Shown here one piece after another: positions 30,376 to 43,031 of a stretch of DNA of 64,000 nt. Made by a program: the position numbers and the translations under genes. Position 1 is the first letter of the stretch. Each line of letters begins with the position of its first letter. The stretch comes from Rhynchospora pubera (taxonomy: Eukaryota; Streptophyta; Magnoliopsida; Poales; Cyperaceae). The stretch is from positions 255,426,229-255,490,228 of the forward strand of contig CM051459.1 in the NCBI GenBank assembly GCA_028095005.1, given 5' to 3'. The notes beneath the pieces were generated by a model. The model worked only from the letters and a program-made list of their open reading frames with translations. It was not told the DNA's origin and did not search any database.

Positions 30376-30970
30376 TGCCTCTGATCCCCATTCCCTATCA
30401 TGGTGTCATCCAATGCGTACCTATTTCATCCCTTCTCGGTGCTTACACTTCTCCCCTTTTCATTTTCCCACCTCATGTTGTCATATAAAATAATACTAAT
30501 TGTCCTATATTGTGATACTAATTGTCTTCACACATATCATAATTGTCCTATAAAAATAATATTAAGTGTTTAGTTTATTATACTAACTACCCATAAATAT
30601 ATCTTGCTTTTCCACCAAATAATACTAATTGTCTTGAAAAAAAACTAAAGGTCTGGAAAAAAAAACAAATTGTCCTAAAAATTTATAGTAACTTTAATTG
30701 TCCTAGAAAAAATATTAATTATTATGAAAAAAATGAAATGGGAAAGAAGGGGAACATAGATGCTAGGAGGGGAAAGAGAGTATGCTTTGGATTAGGGGAT
30801 GATGAAAATTAGCAACAAAAGTAAAAGATAGTAAGCAATTAATTAATCATATTTCAAAAATAAATAAAAGAAACGAGTCATCCAGAAGGATGATGTGGAT
30901 GATAAATTAATGGAATGATCCTTATCACCCGCAATGAAAATGGATTTTGTATGTCTAGCAATAAAGTTAC
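30376..30970. repeat. TACTAATTGTCCTA-type degenerate repeats and spacer
   Basis: From about 30485 to 30725 short units like AATACTAATTGTCCT recur irregularly. The part at 30880-30955 is an inverted match of about 32250-32310 (shared TGATAAGGATCA then TATCAT), hinting that the element at 30971-32147 sits inside a larger inverted-repeat unit. No gene was seen. Confidence 0.4.
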
Positions 30971-32147
30971 GGGTTAATTAGATTTATGCCATTGTGAAAA
31001 TAAAAAATTTGTAAAATACCATCAGTAAATGATAAATTAGTTTTATGCCATTATGAAGTAGAGCAAATTAGTTTTATACTGTCAACATATTGATTTGTCA
31101 ATTTTTCCCTTTCAAATATGCCATTATAAAAATTTGAAATAAAAAAATACCATCACTATTTAACAAATTAGTTTTATGCCACTATAAATTAATTAAAATG
31201 AGTTATGTGCCATTGTAAAAATATAAAACTTAGCTTTATGCCACTAGTGCATTAAAATTAGAGATGGGCTAAAATCAGCCACGACTGACGGATGCAACCG
31301 TCAGCTACGATCAAATCTTCATTTTCGAAATTCTAACAGTCGATCCGAACCGTTCAATGTGTTCTCCATATTGAAATCTCATTTGAGACCAAATTTTACA
31401 TTTTTCTGATTTTATTTACTATTTTTTTGAGATTTTTAAAAATCATAGTTATTTAAGGGTCCATAATTGTTTAGATTAAGAATTTTGTAAAATATAAAAC
31501 AAATACTAAAAAATTTCAGAAAATTATAAAATTTGGTCTCAAATGAGATTTCAATATGGAGAACACATTGAACGGTTCGGATCGACTATTAGAATTTCGA
31601 AAATTGAGATTTGATCGTAGCTGACGGTTGCATCTGTCAGTCATGGCTGATTTTAGCCCATCTCTTAAAATTATGGCATAAAACAAAACTTTATATTATT
31701 AACAACGAAAATGCGATAAAATTAAATTGTATCCATATTAACTTATATCATTAATGAGAAAAAATATTAAAAAAAAATGTTGGAAGATTTGCACGGAATA
31801 TTTTAGGGTATTTTATTAGTGTACAAATCTCCAAATATTTTTTGTTAGTAGCTGGTATACAAAATATATACTAATTTTGGAGATAGACTTAATATACTGA
31901 AAAATTTCTCAATTTAGCATTTTTTTTTCAGCGTTCTTTTTAGCATTTATTAACAAGGGCAACTTGGAAATTTTTAAAAATAATGAGAGATTTCAAGATG
32001 ACAGTTTTAGAATTTAATCTTTTTAGGAATAAGATAATGACATATATATAATTTAAACAATTTGATAATGACATAAATCTAATTAACAATTTAAATGACA
32101 TATTGCTAATTAACTAATTTTTACAGTGGCATAAATCTAATTAATCC
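30971..32147. mobile_element. Mutator-like inverted-repeat element containing a MITE
   Basis: Left end GGGTTAATTAGATTTATGCCA and right end TGGCATAAATCTAATTAATCC are inverted. The flanks TAAAGTTAC (30962-30970) and TAAAATTAC (32148-32156) match at 8 of 9 bases, consistent with an older Mutator-type 9-bp duplication. The interior repeats a TTTATGCCAYTRT motif several times. It is interrupted at 31261-31664 by a younger MITE with an exact duplication. Confidence 0.7.
31261..31664. mobile_element. Mutator-type MITE, GGAGACCAAATTTTATA family, copy B
   Basis: A 404-bp near-perfect palindrome from GAGATGGGCTAAAATCAGCC to its complement, with exact 9-bp duplications TTAAAATTA (31252-31260 and 31665-31673). 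Inner arms contain GTCGATCCGAACCGTTCAA and GAGACCAAATTTTACA, shared with copies at 18266 and about 61700. The arms match closely, so it could form a long hairpin and be a small-RNA source. Confidence 0.85.
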
Positions 32148-32488
32148 TAAAATTACCCTCTAATACCATCCATTGTAGGCGTTATCTGGGTAGTGCATAA
32201 TTATTTTGGATGTGTTATGTATGAATATTACGCGGAACTTATGTTTTAGGGGTTATAATTCGGGGCTGATAAGGATCAATTTCAATTTCTATCATCTTCA
32301 TCATCCTCAAAACGCGTTTTATATTTTTAGAAAATACGTAATTAACTTAATTCCATTTCCGGAAACTCATCCATCATCCCCTGGAGTCATCCCTTCTCTC
32401 CCTCTTTGTTTTGCTAACTTTCCCTTCATCCTTCTCTGATTCACTATTATCCAACGCTCATCCCTCCCTTCCTCTGTTTTGATATTTG
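32148..32488. other. spacer between nested elements
   Basis: Contains the inverted match to 30880-30955 noted above and CT-rich sequence resembling 34370-34470. No gene is supported. Confidence 0.35.
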
Positions 32489-32654
32489 ATATACATAACA
32501 GTTCTAGTTAATATATATAAAAGGTTCTAGCTAATATAATAAATATTTTAGTTAACATATATAAAGGTTCTAGTTAATACAATAAAGATTCTGGTTAATA
32601 TATATAAAGGTTCTAGTTAATATATATAAAGGTTCTAGTTACATATATGAAGAT
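32489..32654. repeat. AT-rich minisatellite GGTTCTAGTTAATATATATAAA
   Basis: About seven degenerate units of 20-25 bp. The array resumes at about 34284-34345, after the inserted solo LTR. Confidence 0.7.
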
Positions 32655-32659
32655 TCTAG

Positions 32660-34283
32660 TGATGTACCGTTTCTGTACTTGATTTTCAATCAGAATAAGT
32701 CCAAAATTGTGTTCAAATATTTGTGTTTTTACTCATTTTCCTTTAAATTGTGCTAATGTTAGATGTAGGAAAGTTCAGCCGTAGCCCGGCAAGTTTTTTT
32801 ATATAGGTTCATCGCATTTTGGCACGAAGAATGAAGAAAATCAACCAAGTTGTGCAACTCAGCAGACTGGAACGGGTCGTCCCAACCTAGTACAGACGCA
32901 GTTCAAAGGCAGTCCAGACGACCTACTGCAGACCAGGCTGGGACGGGCCGCCCCAACTCCAGACCAGGCCGTCCCAGCTAAATCCAAACTTCTAAAAATA
33001 GAGCGCCTGATTTGGTGAGGCGGTTTCTACGGTTTCCACAGCCTTCCAGAGCCACAATGCCACGTTAGGAACCGCCAATGACCGTTATAAAAGCTCTGTC
33101 ATATCCCCAACTCACGGCTACGCACGAAAACCTAATTTCCATGGCAGAAACTAACTCAAGAGAGTCAGCCTGCTGAGATGGCCAGCCACCAGCCTGAGAC
33201 GCACCGCCCCAGGATCAGGATGGGCCGCCCCAGACAGGACAGAGCACAGAAACGAGGGAATTTCGAGCACAACTTATTGTAACTTGGTTTTTCTCTTTTC
33301 TATGTATTTGTTTGTGATGAAACATGTTTTTTCTTGCATAAATTTAGTAGAGTAGTTTAGTTTAGGGGCTATGGTTTGATAATTTTTCTTTAGTTGCTTG
33401 TTTTGATTGAATATTTTTTCATTAGTTGAGTTAAATTACGTTTTATTTTCTGTGATTTGATTTGCTATCTATTTGTTGAAGTTAGTTATTGTTTGATCTG
33501 ATTGTTGCGTTAAACAAAGGCCTAGTTTAATTGTCAAGTCAGAATCGAATTGCAATAACAAATTAACACTTAGAAAAATTAGGTAGGCGATATCCGAGAG
33601 GATTAAACCAGACTTTGATGTAAATTAGAGTTTTACAAACCGGAAGGTTGAGAGTTTATCAAGACCCAGAAATTAATCTAAAGCACATGAACCAAGAAAC
33701 GGAAGTTGAAATTTAGGAGTTTTAGGAGTTACCAAGCAGAACCCTTCAACTTGACCTGAACGGAAGTTAGAGCGCAACTCTGTAGGTTAGGTTTGGTCTA
33801 ATTTACGTAAAAATACTCAGCAAATGACTAAGTAGGATGACAAAACAAGTATCAGATGATTGGAAAGGCCCATTCTAGAGTCAGGACGGACCGCCCGGAA
33901 GGGGGCGCCTGGCTCAGAACGGCCTGTTTCAGCCATCTGACAGGGTCCAGGACGGTCTGCCCCAATGATGGAACGGTCCGCCCCAACCCTGACAGAAAAA
34001 GAAAAGTTAGATAACCTAAACCCCTAATCGTCCGTCAACTGATTTATCTCTCTGTTAGTTAAGTTCTCTGGTTAATTAGGTTTCCATTCCTGCGTTTTAC
34101 TTTCTGTTTAAACTTGTTCGAAATTTCAATTGCTTATTTTACTTTAGAATTTAATTTAATCTGAATTGTTTAACTTGGAAATGGAATAGTCCGTCCCCGT
34201 GATTCGACCCTTAAACTGTACTGCAAACGAATTAGTATCGAGTTTTAAGGAATTAATTTGACCAGTACCCTCAGCACCGATCA
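32660..34283 (+). mobile_element. solo LTR, probably Ty3/gypsy (Athila-like)
   Basis: A 1624-bp sequence starting TGATGTACCG and ending CACCGATCA, flanked by the exact 5-bp duplication TCTAG (32655-32659 and 34284-34288). It has a TATA box (TATAAAAG, 33086-33093) and no coding region or second LTR, so it is best read as a solo LTR left by recombination. The 3' part (GTCCCCGTGATTCGACCC, then GCACCGATCA) resembles the end of Athila/Tat-type LTRs. It carries about eight CpG-rich motifs near GACGGNCCGCCCCA. Confidence 0.75.
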
Positions 34284-35999
34284 TCTAGTTAATATATATA
34301 ATAGTTCTATTTAGTATAGCAACTATTCTAGTTAACTAGAACATAACTGTTCTCTCCCTCAGCTTTCGCTCTCCTCTCTGATTCGCTCTTCCTCAGCCTA
34401 CGCTCTCCTCTTTAATTCGCTATCTTTCTGATTCGCTCTCCCTCTCCAGACGCTCATCCCTTCTCAACTCTGGACTTCCAAAAATAGAAAATGTGTTTTT
34501 AAAAAATGGAAGGGGATGACGGGAATGATAAAAGAGGGAGGATGACCGAATAAATTCCGGTTATAATTTGCCAATTATTTGGAGCAATAATTCGTTAAAT
34601 TTCCAGCCGTCTCCATTTCAAACTTCCTGCACGCTTTCCTCGTGAATTGCTTTTATGTTCAGTCCATCAAATTATTTGAAATACAGTTTTCAAAAAACAA
34701 ATTATTTGAAATATGCTCAATAATTCAATAAGAATAATAACGCTTGATTGGCTGTTTCGATATACTCAAAGGGCGAATCAAATGGTAATAAAATAATGTT
34801 TGGTGTTGTGTTTCCCCCACTAAACATGGGATTTATATATTTTTTTAGCACACCGTGTCCGTACGAATAGAATAACGTGTCAAAAATGACCGTGCCTTGT
34901 GCCATCAAATAAGCTTCGTAATTCTCTGTCGTTACACGGGTTCAAATCATCCGAACACACAAAATGCTACTCAAGTTAATGCCGCTGAATATCCTTCCAG
35001 ATGTAGACGGTTAAGCTTAACCCTGGAAGAAAAAAAGCGCCATTATTTTTTTAGCACCTAAGTTTATTCTTTCCAGTGTTTAATTTTTTTTAGGGTCTTT
35101 TCAGTGTTTAATTATTATTATTTTTATAATTTGAACAGCTAAAATTGTTTAATATAAAGAATGAACGACCTAACTCTATTGATAAGGTCGTTAATAATAC
35201 TTAATTGCAAAAATACTAGCTGGATTTGACTGGCTGCAATTGGTGGAATGAAATTATTTGCTATCCTGATTCTTCTCTTATGAGGCTGCCAGAGTTGAAA
35301 TACAAGGAATTTGATGAATCATGTGGGGAAGAACTATTATGGTCTTCCTTGACAGCTACTGTCAAGTTCTCGAAAAAAGGTTCTATTATGGTCCAATTAG
35401 AACCTTCCTTGGTAGGTTGAATGCTCAAGTTCAATACATAATAATACATTTAAAAGTAAGCTATTTAAAATTAAAATATTCACCCATAGTGCGTTGAGAT
35501 TAATTGTTGGACGGATTTGATACGGCCGAAGCCGAAGTACATGTAACATTTCATAAAAAAACAACAAATTGTGATGTCAAAATATAGAATTTTGTATACA
35601 TAACTGCGAACATCGAGAAACTTAAATAAGCCAGAACTCAAAGCATTCACAAAAACCATCAGAATAATTCATACCCGAGTAGTTCACAAACATATGCCAT
35701 TTTCAGAATTTCAACTACACAAATATCAGACACATCTGAGCTCACCCACTATTCAGCTAATCCAATACAGACACATCACAAACTTACGAAACACACCAAA
35801 CCAAAAGAAAAAAAAGGAAAAAAGAAAATCACGGGTAAGGAATTACATGGACGGTTCCTCAAAGCTTGGTGATTAATCCTACCATTAAACAAAGAAAAGA
35901 AAGCCCACAAGCCAATTGCTCTACAATGCCTCAGTCAAATAGTTAATAACCTACAGCTACTCCTACATACTATGGTACCTGACTACTGTTTAGTCTGTT
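34284..35999. other. intergenic; rest of minisatellite, no gene
   Basis: The minisatellite continues to about 34345, then CT-rich (34350-34470) and AT-rich sequence follows. An open stretch at 35226-35420 (plus, 64 codons, containing WWNEIICYPDSS) is protein-like but matches no family I know. 35700-35999 is probably the 3' UTR of the minus-strand PNET2 gene. Confidence 0.4.
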
Positions 36000-38900
36000 T
36001 TAAAACCAACTGAAAAATCGCTGCCGTTGTTTTGTTGTCTGACTGTTGCTTTTCTCTCGTGGTGTCACTAAGATCCTATCAGCATTCTCTAGTGCCCATT
36101 TGTTGAACTCAGGCGATGATACCAGCTCCTTTATGCCTCTGTTGGTGTGCTCTTTTGTAAACGAGTCCCATTCTTCTTTTGAGAACTTTTTCCTCTCTGG
36201 TGTACTGTGGAAGCTGGAATAGTAGGTTTCCTCCCTGCCTGTTTTTGTTATGGGGGTCCTCAAACCTGCAAGACAGATAAAGTAATAAATAAATGAAAAA
36301 AAAAATAGCATGTTGCTGAGAATTTGTGACAGGATGTCCTAAAATCAGGCAAGTAGTTTTGTACCTGAAGGCGACCTGTACGAAGCACGCTTTAAATAAG
36401 ACCCATAAAGGTCACCTGTTGGCTCAATTTCTGAGCTGTGCAACATACTTGAATATTGCGAATAGGAGTACTTGGATGGAGATAAATTTTCCACAGTTCT
36501 TTTAGCAGTCTTGACTGTCCTCCTAGAATTGCAAAAAGGAAAAAAAAAAGAAAGAAAGGCAAAGAAAAAAAGCAGCACAAAAAGCTGTTACCAATAAAAG
36601 TTATTAACAAAGTTTTTGAAGTCGTTCTCATGTTTGGTTTTTAGATGGATTTCATTAGGAGATTGTGTAGGTTCACTAAACTTACCAATTGCCAGGTCCA
36701 AGAGTAATATAAGTGACTACATATTAAGTTGGGACATGTTAAGAGTACGAAATAAATTATTCGGAACTTGACTTCTTATAATTATATTATTTTTGTTAAT
36801 CTATTTTTGGAAACAAGAATTTGCAAATAAATAGTTATCTACAGTTAGCAAACAATCTATACAAATGGAAAACAATATACCTGAAAATGCGACGCAAGAA
36901 TCTCAACTTCCCTTCTGTTTTTGATATAGCCCACACAACCAAAGAGAGTACAAAAGCCATACTCGCAAGAATTATATCTAAAGAACTCTGCATGAGTTAA
37001 AGAGAAACAGTTATCAGTATAAGTGTGCAACACCTTGTCAAAATGTAAAAAAAAATGTGTCTAAAAAAGTCTGGATGAAGTAAAAGCAAATCATTCAAAT
37101 TGTAACAATAACACTAATACAAGGGGTCATTTCAGGCGTACTCCAAACAGGACATATATCAAAGGGATTCAAAGCCCATTTTTTTTTGTGCATGATCACG
37201 ACCCTAAATCATTTTTTTTTTAAATAGCTCAAATTCAAATTCCAAATGATAATTATAATGCCGGTCTTGTCATATTTCTAAAGTAATGTATTCATGTTCA
37301 TGTCAAAAAATACCAATGCATGCACAAGTAATCTTGTCATCAAAGATTATCCAATGTAGCTCCCAGTCCCAGGCCAATATAACTTTCTGAGGAGGATTCC
37401 AATGGACAAACTTTTGGTGCTACACAATGCCACAATCTCACTTTTTCATTTCTATTTCATAAAATTCAAATGTCAAATCCAAACCATTGATATAATACAG
37501 TTTCACATAAGATGCATCCATATAAAAATTAAGGATACTTGGAATTTATTTCATACTAGATCAAAAGAAAAGAAAATGAATCTAGTTAACTATTAAATAG
37601 ATTGAATCTAGTTAACTATTAAATAGATTGATTTTAATATATTGTATGATGACTTCTTGATCAAGTAGAAACCAAACACTTCATCAAATTTTATGTGGAT
37701 GCATCTCTCATGAAAAGGAACAACATCAACGGTTTGGATACAACATTTAGATTTTCAATGTTAAAAAACAGATTGAATAATAAGTTTGTGGTACTGTGAG
37801 GAACCAGAAGATTTGTGCAACGGAACCCTCTTAACTTTTCATGTGAGGAAATATAAAGGTACAATATTGGTAATCTTTCCCAGAAGCAACCTAGGGTAGC
37901 TTACATGTGATAAATCTAATGCTTTCCATGGACGATAGTGATGTCATTATACAGACATTGGACAATAACAATAACAATAACAGCCTAACAGGTCATGTAA
38001 CAAATTAATTCAGAGAGATGATAATATACCAGGAAAATCATAACTGCAGAAATGATTAAAATACACCCTTGAACAAAAAAAGCTACACCAGAGTCGATTG
38101 AGCCTTCTTCTGTGAGAACCAGCTTACGCACACTCCAATAACCAAACCAAGCTCCTACTAGTAGAAGGACCACCAAAAAGAATGTACCTATCTGCAAGTT
38201 ATGTCCATTCAAGAGGGAAAATTAAAATGATTTTGATTAAATCAAGTTCACAGGTAGCAGAACTTCATTTACACCGTCAAACTAATTAATCCTATTTGCA
38301 GAAAACATTACTAAATATTGATACTTGCAAGAAGAGTTATTAAGCGATCCGATGTTTCATCTTCCTAGATTTATTGTTTCTTGTATATATTTTGCTCCTT
38401 CCATTGTTCTTCAGAAATCCACGTCTAATTAAATACTCTGTAATCATGTAAATGACTAGAACTAAGGACTAAATGTTCAACAAGAATCAGAATGAAAAGA
38501 GCCAAGGAGTCAGAAGTGGGGAATTGATAGAGGGGAATAATGTTTATTGGTACAATGGCCATACAGGTTAAAGTTATGTTCCGATAAGTTGATTAGGAAA
38601 AAAGTGATCCTTTCCATGTACTATTCTAAAACCCAGTTACTACCCATTTTAATCATAAATGTATTTCATTCAATAACACGAATCATTGGTACATTTCTGC
38701 AAATGCTGATACATAATGGGTGCATTTTTTTAATAATAATCCCTGAAACAAACAGAGAAACTTACATACAGGAATGTGCAGGTCTTCACCAATTCCAATC
38801 TCCACCAGCACTGCCCGAAGAAATTCAGATAAATAATGAAGAAGAAAGGTTGCCAACCCAACCTGGAGTAAAAAAAAAAAAATAATTCAATAAATAAGGA

Positions 38901-41900
38901 TACAGGAGAGAAAAGGAGGGATATAATTTTCAAGGCTTAGGATTACTTACAACAGATGAATACATAAATATTGCCAGAGAGCTCTTTCGGCCTGTGGGCA
39001 ACAGCTTCATTCCCTGCAAACAATAACAGGATTTGTTAGCCAGACACAGAAAGAAGAATACCACATAGAGTTTGTAATAGCAACCATTATGATATAATCA
39101 TGTTAAGGCCTTACCTGGAAGAGAACAATAAGTACCACAATAATGATACCAATTGTCATAGCACCACCATAATAGAAAACCAATGACTCGCTTAGTGTAC
39201 GGGCCAACAGCATCATGATCACGCCTACTAGTAGAAATATCACATGATGCGTGAGAAATTCTGTCCAGAAAGCAAGTTCGTCGAAAGAAACATCAGTAGT
39301 TAAACATTAAGATATCTTACAAACAATTTGAAGCATCTTTCTGCAACACATCTTGCTATTTGCAACTTAATACCAAAACTTTTAGGTAAAGGAAAACTAG
39401 CAATTGACCATTACCTTAGTTTGATGACTGAAGCCAATTTTTTTTTAAATAAGAATCATTATCTATTATTATTATAATAAACCATGGAATAGTGCAGCGT
39501 GGTTATAAACCGCTCTATTAGGTGGAATGCTACTTTTTGATAGGAAACTCTTGCGTCCAAACTGTCCTTTGCATTAGTAAATCAAAAAACAAGTAGAATA
39601 TGTATTTTATAATCCTAGAAAGGTGGGAAAGTAGCAGAAAGGGACATAAATAGGAAAGTAGCGCTTGTACAGCTATTGAAGGTAGCATAAGTGAAGTGGT
39701 ACAGACTTGTCTCCACAAATTTGTGGCTCCAGAGAGTTGTCTCTTTTATATCTCAGAGGTGCATATTGCAAGTCTCAACACAATCACACAATTAAAAGAG
39801 GAAATATGTCAGAACTAAGTCAATAATAAATCAAGAAATTACATGTTATATACACAACTACTGATTAACAATGAGGTATATATACCGAAAGAGAAAGTTT
39901 CATTAGAAAACTAGTATCGCGATTTGAAAAAATGTTGCATGCTAAGATTTATAACTATATTTCGTCGTCAACTAGATTGTTAGGCAGTGTGTTGGTAATT
40001 ACAGTGATATACAAGCAATGGATTATACTTAATCATAATTATATTAGTTATTCTAGCCAACTTGATTATATTTTTTATTTAAATAAATGTGACTAGTTGA
40101 TTACAACTAAAAATATATTTGTAGGCTCATCATCGTGCGTTTTAGACTGCTTAATAATTATTGAATTTTGTAGCTTACATATTATTATATATAAACAGAG
40201 TTCGTTGAAGATATGATGCAAAATTGCAAACTATTGTAATTTCCAAATAATCTAATGTATTCGAGAAAAATCTGCAAATTTAATAACTTTAAAATATACA
40301 ATAATATGCTTAATAGAAAACGTTCATTTTTTCACTTTTTGGATAAAACCTCCGACATTACAAACGTACATTTGTATAATAAATTTAGAATAAAATAATT
40401 AAAAAAAATGTATCGTAAGGAAGATTCTAATATTTTCATACTTATATTCATATTTAGCTTCTTTTATGTCGGCATGAGAATCTCTTGTTGCCCGCTGGAG
40501 ACAAGAAGGGGAATGTGTTATGGACGCAAGCCAATCAAACCTCTTTGTTGGCATTTTGTTGGAATGGATTCGATGTAAACATCAATCTCTTGGGCCACAA
40601 AGACTACTTACCCACCTTTCTGGGATTATAAAATGCACATTCTACTTCTTTTTGAATGTACTGTGTGGACCATGTCCTGGTAGAGAATAAACGCAAAGGA
40701 CAGTTGGGACGCGAGAATTTCCTATCAAAAAGTAGCACTGCATCTAATAACATGGTTTATAAACCGCGCTATTCCATGGTTCTTATTAAAAAAATAAATA
40801 TTGGTCACTATCAAAACTTTTCAATATAAAATTGTTTTTATTTAAAAAATCGGTGACTAATGTAACCAATATATTCTGTTATATATTGACAATTTGCCCA
40901 TCATTGCATAGGCTCTATATTCCCCACTCAAAATGGACTAAAAATTTTTAGAAAATAAATCTAGACATGTTGCACAAGTTTACATGATGTTGTGTTACAA
41001 ATAGGGCTGGTTGAGTCGATATAGAATTCTCAGGCTACGTACTTCTTTAAAATGTCACCTTATAGTTGGGAAATATTGGCAAACAACTGAAAACATGGAG
41101 ATCTAAATTTAAAAAATATGAGCAGTGTTAACTGTAATTTACATATTGGACAATATCAGGTGGAATTAGAATCAATGGTTGAGAGAACATGATACAATAT
41201 TTATAATGTTGGTTACTGTACCATACTGGTAATGCATAACAGTTGATGGACACACTATTTACCTTATTACTGAGCCTTTTTTTAGCATCCATGTACTCAG
41301 TCATCAAGATGTAGCAAAACAAATTAATTTCATTTCTGAACAGTCATAGGTATGGTTCTTTTGGCTTTAGTTCAAATTTAGACCTATTATCAGTACAAAT
41401 AATTATGCTATGTTATAGCTCAGTTATACCCTAATAGAGCAATGCAATACCACCTAAACAGAAATCAATATGCCAAACTTAAGGGAGAGAGAAGAAATAC
41501 TAATACGCTACTATTGTTTAAAGTACAAAAGTTGAAGCAAGCCAAATCAATTTCTTAAGGAGCTCACAATAACCAAAGTTAAACAAAAACATCAATTTAA
41601 AAAGACCTACCTTCTGAAGTAGTTACTTCAATTGTTCGTGAAGGATCAGGCGGCATTCTTATGTCCATAATTCTATGCTGGTAAGGCGAAATTGACTGGA
41701 CCCAAGGATTCTTCGAGAGCTTATTCCATTGAGAAGCCGGACACATCCCCACCCCAATTGAAGCATTCCTACAGTTACAAACAACAATAGTCCCAATTAA
41801 AAACCCAACATTTCCCCTTTAATTAAAAGCTAGGGTTTTGGAAATATTAGTACCTGTGGAAGCAGAGCTCGATAGTCTGAACTCGAAAAAGGGCATCGCC

Positions 41901-42254
41901 TTCTGAAACAGAGACCGCAACTCTCAGCGCATTGGCATACTTAGACAAGTGGTGGAGCCTGGAGTAGCCACGTATGTGGACCCGATTACAAGTCAGTTTA
42001 GCACCAGGTCGAGAACCAGGAGAATCTATAATGACATCTCCGACGGGCAGAACTAGGCTCGAAGGGTGAGAATCAACTGCAGTAGTATCAAAAATTGAAT
42101 CAAATATGAGGGAAAATAGGTGAAATAGATGGATTAAGAGAGGGTTTCGAGCTATGGTAGAGTAGAGATTCTTACCAGTGAGCTCGGTGGAGAAAGAGAG
42201 AGGTACGGAGGAGGAGAGGAGGAGGAGAGAGAAGAGAAGAAGCAAGCGGAGCAT
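36000..42254 (-). CDS. PNET2: PNET2/NEMP-like nuclear-envelope membrane protein (DUF2215)
   Basis: Ten exons on the minus strand: 42176-42254, 41854-42076, 41611-41768, 39115-39260, 38951-39013, 38770-38862, 38030-38191, 36881-36987, 36365-36522, 36000-36265 (ATG 42254, TAA 36000-36002). All borders are GT-AG, phases join, and the product is 484 aa, about the usual length. A Leu-rich signal peptide (MLRLLLLFSLLLL) leads to a lumenal part with CFHRNASIGVGMCP. Six hydrophobic segments follow near residues 157-176, 183-202, 213-234, 255-273, 290-308 and 309-329, then a hydrophilic tail ending QRFFSWF. LVLTEEGSIDSG between segments 4 and 5 is typical of the family. Plant PNET2 and animal NEMP1 are inner nuclear membrane proteins linked to chromatin organisation. 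No stop or frameshift was found. Introns 3 and 7 contain inverted-repeat insertions. Confidence 0.9.
37405..37815. mobile_element. palindromic MITE-like repeat in PNET2 intron 7
   Basis: Left half AATCCAAACCATTGAT then GATGCATCCATATAAAA; right half TTTTATGTGGATGCATC then ATCAACGGTTTGGAT in inverse order. A 26-27-bp tandem duplication (GAATCTAGTTAACTATTAAA) lies at about 37578-37631. Arms are diverged and borders approximate. Confidence 0.5.
39465..40800. mobile_element. inverted-repeat element in PNET2 intron 3
   Basis: The left arm (about 39480-39585) has ACCATGGAATAGTGC, GCTACTTTTTGATAGGAAA and CAAACTGTCCTTTGC; the right arm (about 40695-40785) carries their complements. The inversion may extend further out to about 39410 and 40830. 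The interior has no transposase ORF. It makes up most of the 2.35-kb intron, the gene's largest. Confidence 0.6.
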
Positions 42255-43031
42255 CTCTAATGGAGGGTGTGGTGGTGAGAGAAGTGGAGAGTGAAGAATA
42301 GGAGGAGGAGCGGGAGGAGCTTTGAAATGGGATTTGTTTGGGAGGAAAGAAAAGAGCGAGGTATTTTTCTTTTCTTTTTTCCTCGAGAAACACGACAAGG
42401 GGCAAGGGCTTTGTCTGCAAGGCTAAGCTAACTCTCTTTTGCAAATGTATCCTTGATGTTTTATTATTCCAAATGATTGTCTGGTGGGTATAGAACTTTT
42501 CAGTTAGGCCCTTCTTAAGTTTTAAATCTCGACTTTTTTACTGCAAACCGCCAAATATTGTCGGTCTAAGAAGTAAGGTGCATGCATCAGATCTTTCTCG
42601 GTTAAGAAATCCGAGTCCGGAAAGAAAGCACTATTACTATGAATATCTGTGTTTCCGTACGGAGGATAATAAGGTTTGGATAAGAATAAAGATCAATTTT
42701 TTTTTGTGCAATTCAAACAATATAAAAATAAGTAATTTGGATTTTTATTTTTATACTAACAAAATTATAATATAAGAATAAAAAATTTGAATAAGCACGC
42801 ATACCGAAATTTTATATTCTTATTTCTTATCCAACCCTCATCCAAACACACGCTTGGTTTACAAGAATCTCCCATACTCCCATGTTAAAGCACCTGTGCG
42901 CTTGTTTTTTTACAATAATAATAATGTAACAATAAATAAATGCACAAGTAAAATAATCTCCAATTAATTTAATTTTTATTTTTCCTACCTTAGATTTAAT
43001 TAATTAATTTGTTTTTCTCCTACCTTAGACC
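42255..43031. other. PNET2 5' UTR/promoter side and spacer
   Basis: 42255-42400 is purine-rich on the plus strand (CT-rich in the transcript) and fits the 5' UTR. About 42655-42857 has weak inverted ends (GGTTTGGATAAGAA and TTCTTATCCAACC), possibly a decayed MITE. The remainder shows nothing recognisable. Confidence 0.4.

Noticed and set aside
32660..34283. Complete small retrotransposon instead of solo LTR
   Set aside because: No internal primer site, second LTR or ORF was found; TG...CA ends and the TSD enclose a single LTR-like sequence.
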